A stretch of DNA of 64,000 bases, from the NCBI RefSeq assembly GCF_023073315.1, contig NZ_JADPJH010000011.1:403703-467702 (forward strand), written 5' to 3'. The position numbers were made by a program, and so were the translations under genes. This DNA comes from Bradyrhizobium sp. 1 (GTDB lineage Bacteria; Pseudomonadota; Alphaproteobacteria; Rhizobiales; Xanthobacteraceae). Positions 63,625 to 64,000 of this stretch are shown one piece after another (the first letter of the stretch is position 1; each line of letters opens with the position of its first letter). The notes below the pieces were generated by a model. The model searched no databases. It saw only the letters and a program-made list of their open reading frames with translations, and was not told where the DNA came from.

Positions 63625-63846
63625 ATGAAGAAGCTTGCTTATGTCGTTGCCGCTCTCGGTGCGCTCGCGGTTGCGGCGCCGACGCTGGCCAGTGCAGAGA
63701 CTGTGGTGATCAGGAACGGTCACCATCATGGCTACGGCGCCCGCGCCGAAATGCGCGAGCATCGCGACAACGGCTGGCATCGCGGCTGGCGCCATCACGA
63801 CCGTGTCGTGGTGGTCAAGCGCGGTCACCGTCATCACTGGGACTAA
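63625..63846 (+). CDS. Small secreted His-rich protein
   Basis: The product has 73 residues from ATG 63625, with GGAGGAGGA at ideal spacing (63612-63620). Signal peptide (about 1-24, ending ASAE). The mature 49 residues have eleven or more His in clusters (GHHHGYG, WRHHDR, HRHHWD), suggesting metal binding. A perfect terminator follows. Confidence 0.85.
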   Translation: MKKLAYVVAALGALAVAAPTLASAETVVIRNGHHHGYGARAEMREHRDNGWHRGWRHHDRVVVVKRGHRHHWD

Positions 63847-63863
63847 CCCACGACGCAATACGG

Positions 63864-63890
63864 AAATGGCCCCTCGCGGGGCCATTTCTT
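63864..63890 (+). terminator. Intrinsic terminator after the His-rich gene
   Basis: AAATGGCCCC (63864-63873) and GGGGCCATTT (63878-63887) are perfectly paired around TCGC, followed by CTT TG. A strong stem with only a short T-run. Confidence 0.85.
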
Positions 63891-63900
63891 TGCGTGTTTC

Positions 63901-63946
63901 CTTCTCCCCCTGTGGGAGAAGGTGGCGCGAAGCGTCGGATGATGGT
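63901..63946. repeat. CTTCTCCC-type dispersed repeat, inverted copy
   Basis: CTTCTCCCCCTGTGGGAGAAGG followed by TGGCGCGAAGCGTCGGATGATGG is the reverse complement of the element at 23028-23073 with a few substitutions. Similarity extends further towards 63970 (the GCTGAGAGATAA region on the minus strand). Confidence 0.8.
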
Positions 63947-64000
63947 TATCTCTCAGCGAATTCAAATTGTCAGGGATGTGCGTGTGGAGAAAAACCCCTC

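Overview
The window looks like chromosomal DNA of a Bradyrhizobium-type alphaproteobacterium (Nitrobacteraceae, Hyphomicrobiales). The DNA is GC-rich and nearly all of it is coding. The order deacetylase-xseB-dxs-tlyA, the block aroC / phosphoglycerate mutase-like / fabI / dnaJ-like / pdxH, a degenerate RibB-RibA fusion, and several families of short palindromic repeats all fit that group. This assignment rests on recognition of protein families; no database search was run. No transposase, integrase, phage gene or CRISPR array was seen.

Region 1 (1-13070) is a respiratory island. The 3' part of a YdeP-type molybdopterin oxidoreductase gene is followed by alternative complex III (actABCDEF), a small membrane-anchored protein, a SCO-type copper chaperone and a caa3-type cytochrome oxidase (subunits II, I, III, IV). 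From actA to subunit IV every gene overlaps the next by 4-13 bp, so the whole route from quinol to oxygen is one translationally coupled unit. Subunit I has the YSHPAV signature of A2-type oxidases. Region 2 (13071-18660) holds a PRC-barrel gene without a signal peptide, a DUF2254 membrane protein, a membrane-bound PQQ glucose/quinate-type dehydrogenase and tRNA-Gln(UUG).

Region 3 (18661-31358) is mainly housekeeping and lipid metabolism: a DmdC-like acyl-CoA dehydrogenase, an MFS transporter, an enoyl-CoA hydratase, a periplasmic 5'-nucleotidase, then deacetylase-xseB-dxs, a nucleoside deoxyribosyltransferase, tlyA and an RNA m5U-type methyltransferase. Region 4 (31369-37052) holds less familiar genes: a small secreted glycine-rich protein, a winged-helix methyltransferase, an exported CMD-family protein, a frameshifted enoyl-CoA hydratase, an internally duplicated unknown protein and a DUF1194 (VWA-like) protein.

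The most striking regulatory element is a canonical fluoride riboswitch at 36918-36979, followed by an intrinsic terminator with an alternative pairing. It precedes an MFS transporter and crcB, so 36918-38699 reads as a fluoride-responsive detoxification operon with an unexpected MFS member.

Region 5 (38841-50245) has clpS, a class III cyclase, aroC, a phosphoglycerate mutase-like enzyme, fabI, an ECF sigma/anti-sigma pair, a DnaJ-like co-chaperone, a small lipoprotein, pdxH, an SDR, a methyltransferase and corA. Region 6 (50574-63850) has an L,D-transpeptidase lipoprotein convergent with an extensin-family protein, a fatty acyl-CoA ligase, DUF1499, a metallo-beta-lactamase-fold hydrolase, glutaryl-CoA dehydrogenase, RibB with a degenerate RibA domain, a CPA2 antiporter, DUF3124, a MocR-like aminotransferase facing a short HTH protein that resembles only the N-terminus of BoxR/BzdR regulators, and two small secreted proteins.

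Dispersed repeats appear repeatedly: two 118-bp GTCAT...ATGAC elements, two GAGCATGATC palindromes that each supply the stop codon of a neighbouring gene, and copies of a CTTCTCCC-type element.
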